A stretch of DNA of 5,739 nucleotides, from contig WRDJ01000059.1 of NCBI GenBank assembly GCA_009783495.1, forward strand, positions 1 through 5,739, given 5' to 3'. Source of the DNA: Clostridiales bacterium. GTDB taxonomy: Bacteria > Bacillota > Dehalobacteriia > UBA4068. This document shows, one piece after another, positions 5,079 through 5,739 of this stretch; within the stretch, counting starts at the first letter, position 1, and every line of letters starts with the position of its first letter. The notes under the pieces are model-generated. The model made no database searches. It was not told where the DNA came from and worked only from the letters and a program-made list of their open reading frames with translations. Position numbers and translations under genes: made by a program.

Positions 5079-5106
5079 ACTCTGTATTCTGGCCTCTGTC
5101 CTCTGT
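5079..5106. repeat. Heptanucleotide tandem repeat after the TIGR03936 stop
   Basis: Four 7-nt units read ACTCTGT, ATTCTGG, CCTCTGT, CCTCTGT on the plus strand; on the minus strand this is ACAGAGG twice, then CCAGAAT and ACAGAGT. The array lies directly after the double stop TAATAA of the upstream gene. Two units are identical and two diverged, so it is short and decaying. Confidence 0.6.
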
Positions 5107-5108
5107 TA

Positions 5109-5726
5109 TTACGGCTCCATTCCGTCCACGGAAAGGCCCAAGCGGCAGATGGAAAGCACGCGGCCCTGCGGCGCGGCGGCGGCGGCCACCTCCTGCGGTC
5201 GCGCATAACCCTGCGGGCCGATGGCCACGCTCATCAGAAGGCGGCTGCCCTCCGCCCGCAGAAAGCGCAGGCCCGGCCTGAGGTCGAAAACCTTGCGCCC
5301 TTTGGGCGAAACGCGCTCCACCGCATGCGTTTCTTCGGCCAGAAGGGCCTTGACGCCCGCGGCCAGCGCCTCTTCCGTTATCCCGTCGAGCGTCACCAGA
5401 TAGGCGGCGGTATCAAGCATGGCCGAAAGCGCGGGGGTGCGCGGGTCAATGACTCTGGCGGAAAGAGCCCGCAATCCTTCCGGCAGGGAGGCGTTGAGGC
5501 GTTCGATCCATTCCGGCGCCAAGCCGTTCGCCATATCGGCGTCGAAGTAATCGGCCAGGCTTTCCACGCCCACGGCATGGGCCGGCCCCCAGGAAATGAG
5601 CGGGTGCGGGTTGAAGCCCGCGGAAAGCAAAACGGGCAGCCCGGCGCGGCGGAAAGCGCGCTCCCAGGCGGTGAGCAGGTCAAGGTGCGACAAAAAGGCC
5701 GGGCGACCGCTGATGCTTATCTTCAC
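5109..5726 (-). CDS. TIGR03936/DUF2344 radical SAM-associated protein (start uncertain)
   Basis: A family of unknown biochemical role that accompanies, or is fused to, a B12-binding radical SAM protein (TIGR03960) and often precedes rng in Bacillota. Signature segments are FLSHLDLLTAWERAFRRAGL (11-30), SAGFNPHPLISWGPAHAVGV (35-54) and ADYFDADM (58-65), then a less conserved C-terminal half ending LSVDGMEP and a double stop. From the GTG at 5726 it is 205 residues. That GTG overlaps a TGA in another frame (GTGA), which would suit coupling to an upstream gene. However, the same frame stays open to the window edge (codons for QRWR), and RWRVKISISG aligns with the usual family start, so the real start, or a fusion to the radical SAM part, may lie beyond the edge. 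It probably shares a transcript with rng. Confidence 0.88.
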   Translation of the reverse strand: MKISISGRPAFLSHLDLLTAWERAFRRAGLPVLLSAGFNPHPLISWGPAHAVGVESLADYFDADMANGLAPEWIERLNASLPEGLRALSARVIDPRTPALSAMLDTAAYLVTLDGITEEALAAGVKALLAEETHAVERVSPKGRKVFDLRPGLRFLRAEGSRLLMSVAIGPQGYARPQEVAAAAAPQGRVLSICRLGLSVDGMEP

Positions 5727-5739
5727 ACGCCATCTTTGC

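Larger units (their letters stand above)
4862..5108. other. Intergenic leader upstream of rng
   Basis: The 247 bases between the TIGR03936 gene and rng carry several overlapping open frames on both strands because stop codons are scarce. None has a good ribosome binding site or protein-like composition, so I call none. The region holds a heptad repeat (5079-5106), a perfect hairpin (5051-5073), a 7-bp hairpin (4945-4951 with 4955-4961) and GAGCG/GCGAG-rich sequence near 4970-5035. No convincing sigma-A promoter for rng is visible, so rng may be transcribed from upstream. Confidence 0.55.

Overview
The window reads as chromosome of an endospore-forming Bacillota (Clostridia or Negativicutes grade; the genus cannot be told from sequence alone). 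Support: a SpoIIM engulfment protein, a 42-residue MciZ-like FtsZ inhibitor, sporulation-type (sigma-E-like) promoters, strong GGAGG-type ribosome binding sites, xerD close to spoIIM, and an RNase E/G gene next to a TIGR03936/DUF2344 gene. No rRNA, tRNA, CRISPR array, transposase or integrase was seen; the tyrosine recombinase at the left edge is the housekeeping XerD type.

Layout, left to right. (1) 1-787, minus: xerD, its C-terminus cut off by the window edge. (2) 788-1137: gene-free, with two degenerate interspersed-repeat-like palindromes. (3) 1138-2085, minus: a one-helix membrane protein in the yqzK (DUF4227) position, preceded by spoIIM. (4) 2086-2210: a divergent promoter region with a good sigma-E-like site for spoIIM and a weaker one facing right. 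(5) 2211-2339, plus: a small MciZ-like gene, closed by a strong bidirectional terminator at 2358-2388. (6) 2443-3145: a compact regulatory cassette of two XRE-type HTH genes (minus) divergent from a 49-codon gene (plus). Their roughly 90 bp intergenic region is an imperfect palindrome with two copies of a dyad operator, and a TTGACA promoter lies between and across them. (7) 3179-4861, minus: RNase E/G (rng). (8) 4862-5108: a gene-free leader with a perfect 9-bp hairpin and a heptanucleotide tandem repeat. (9) 5109 to the right edge, minus: a TIGR03936/DUF2344 radical SAM-associated protein whose true start may lie outside the window.

How the parts work together. The spoIIM and mciZ-like genes look like a divergent sporulation pair: SpoIIM anchors the engulfment peptidoglycan hydrolases, and MciZ blocks new Z-ring assembly in the mother cell. 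xerD resolves chromosome dimers before segregation. The HTH cassette looks like a small bistable or autoregulated switch of phage or mobile origin lodged between rng and the sporulation genes. In many Bacillota rng is followed by rplU, so this join is probably a lineage-specific rearrangement or insertion. The two most interesting items are the MciZ-like gene, too short for most gene callers, and the symmetric two-operator switch.
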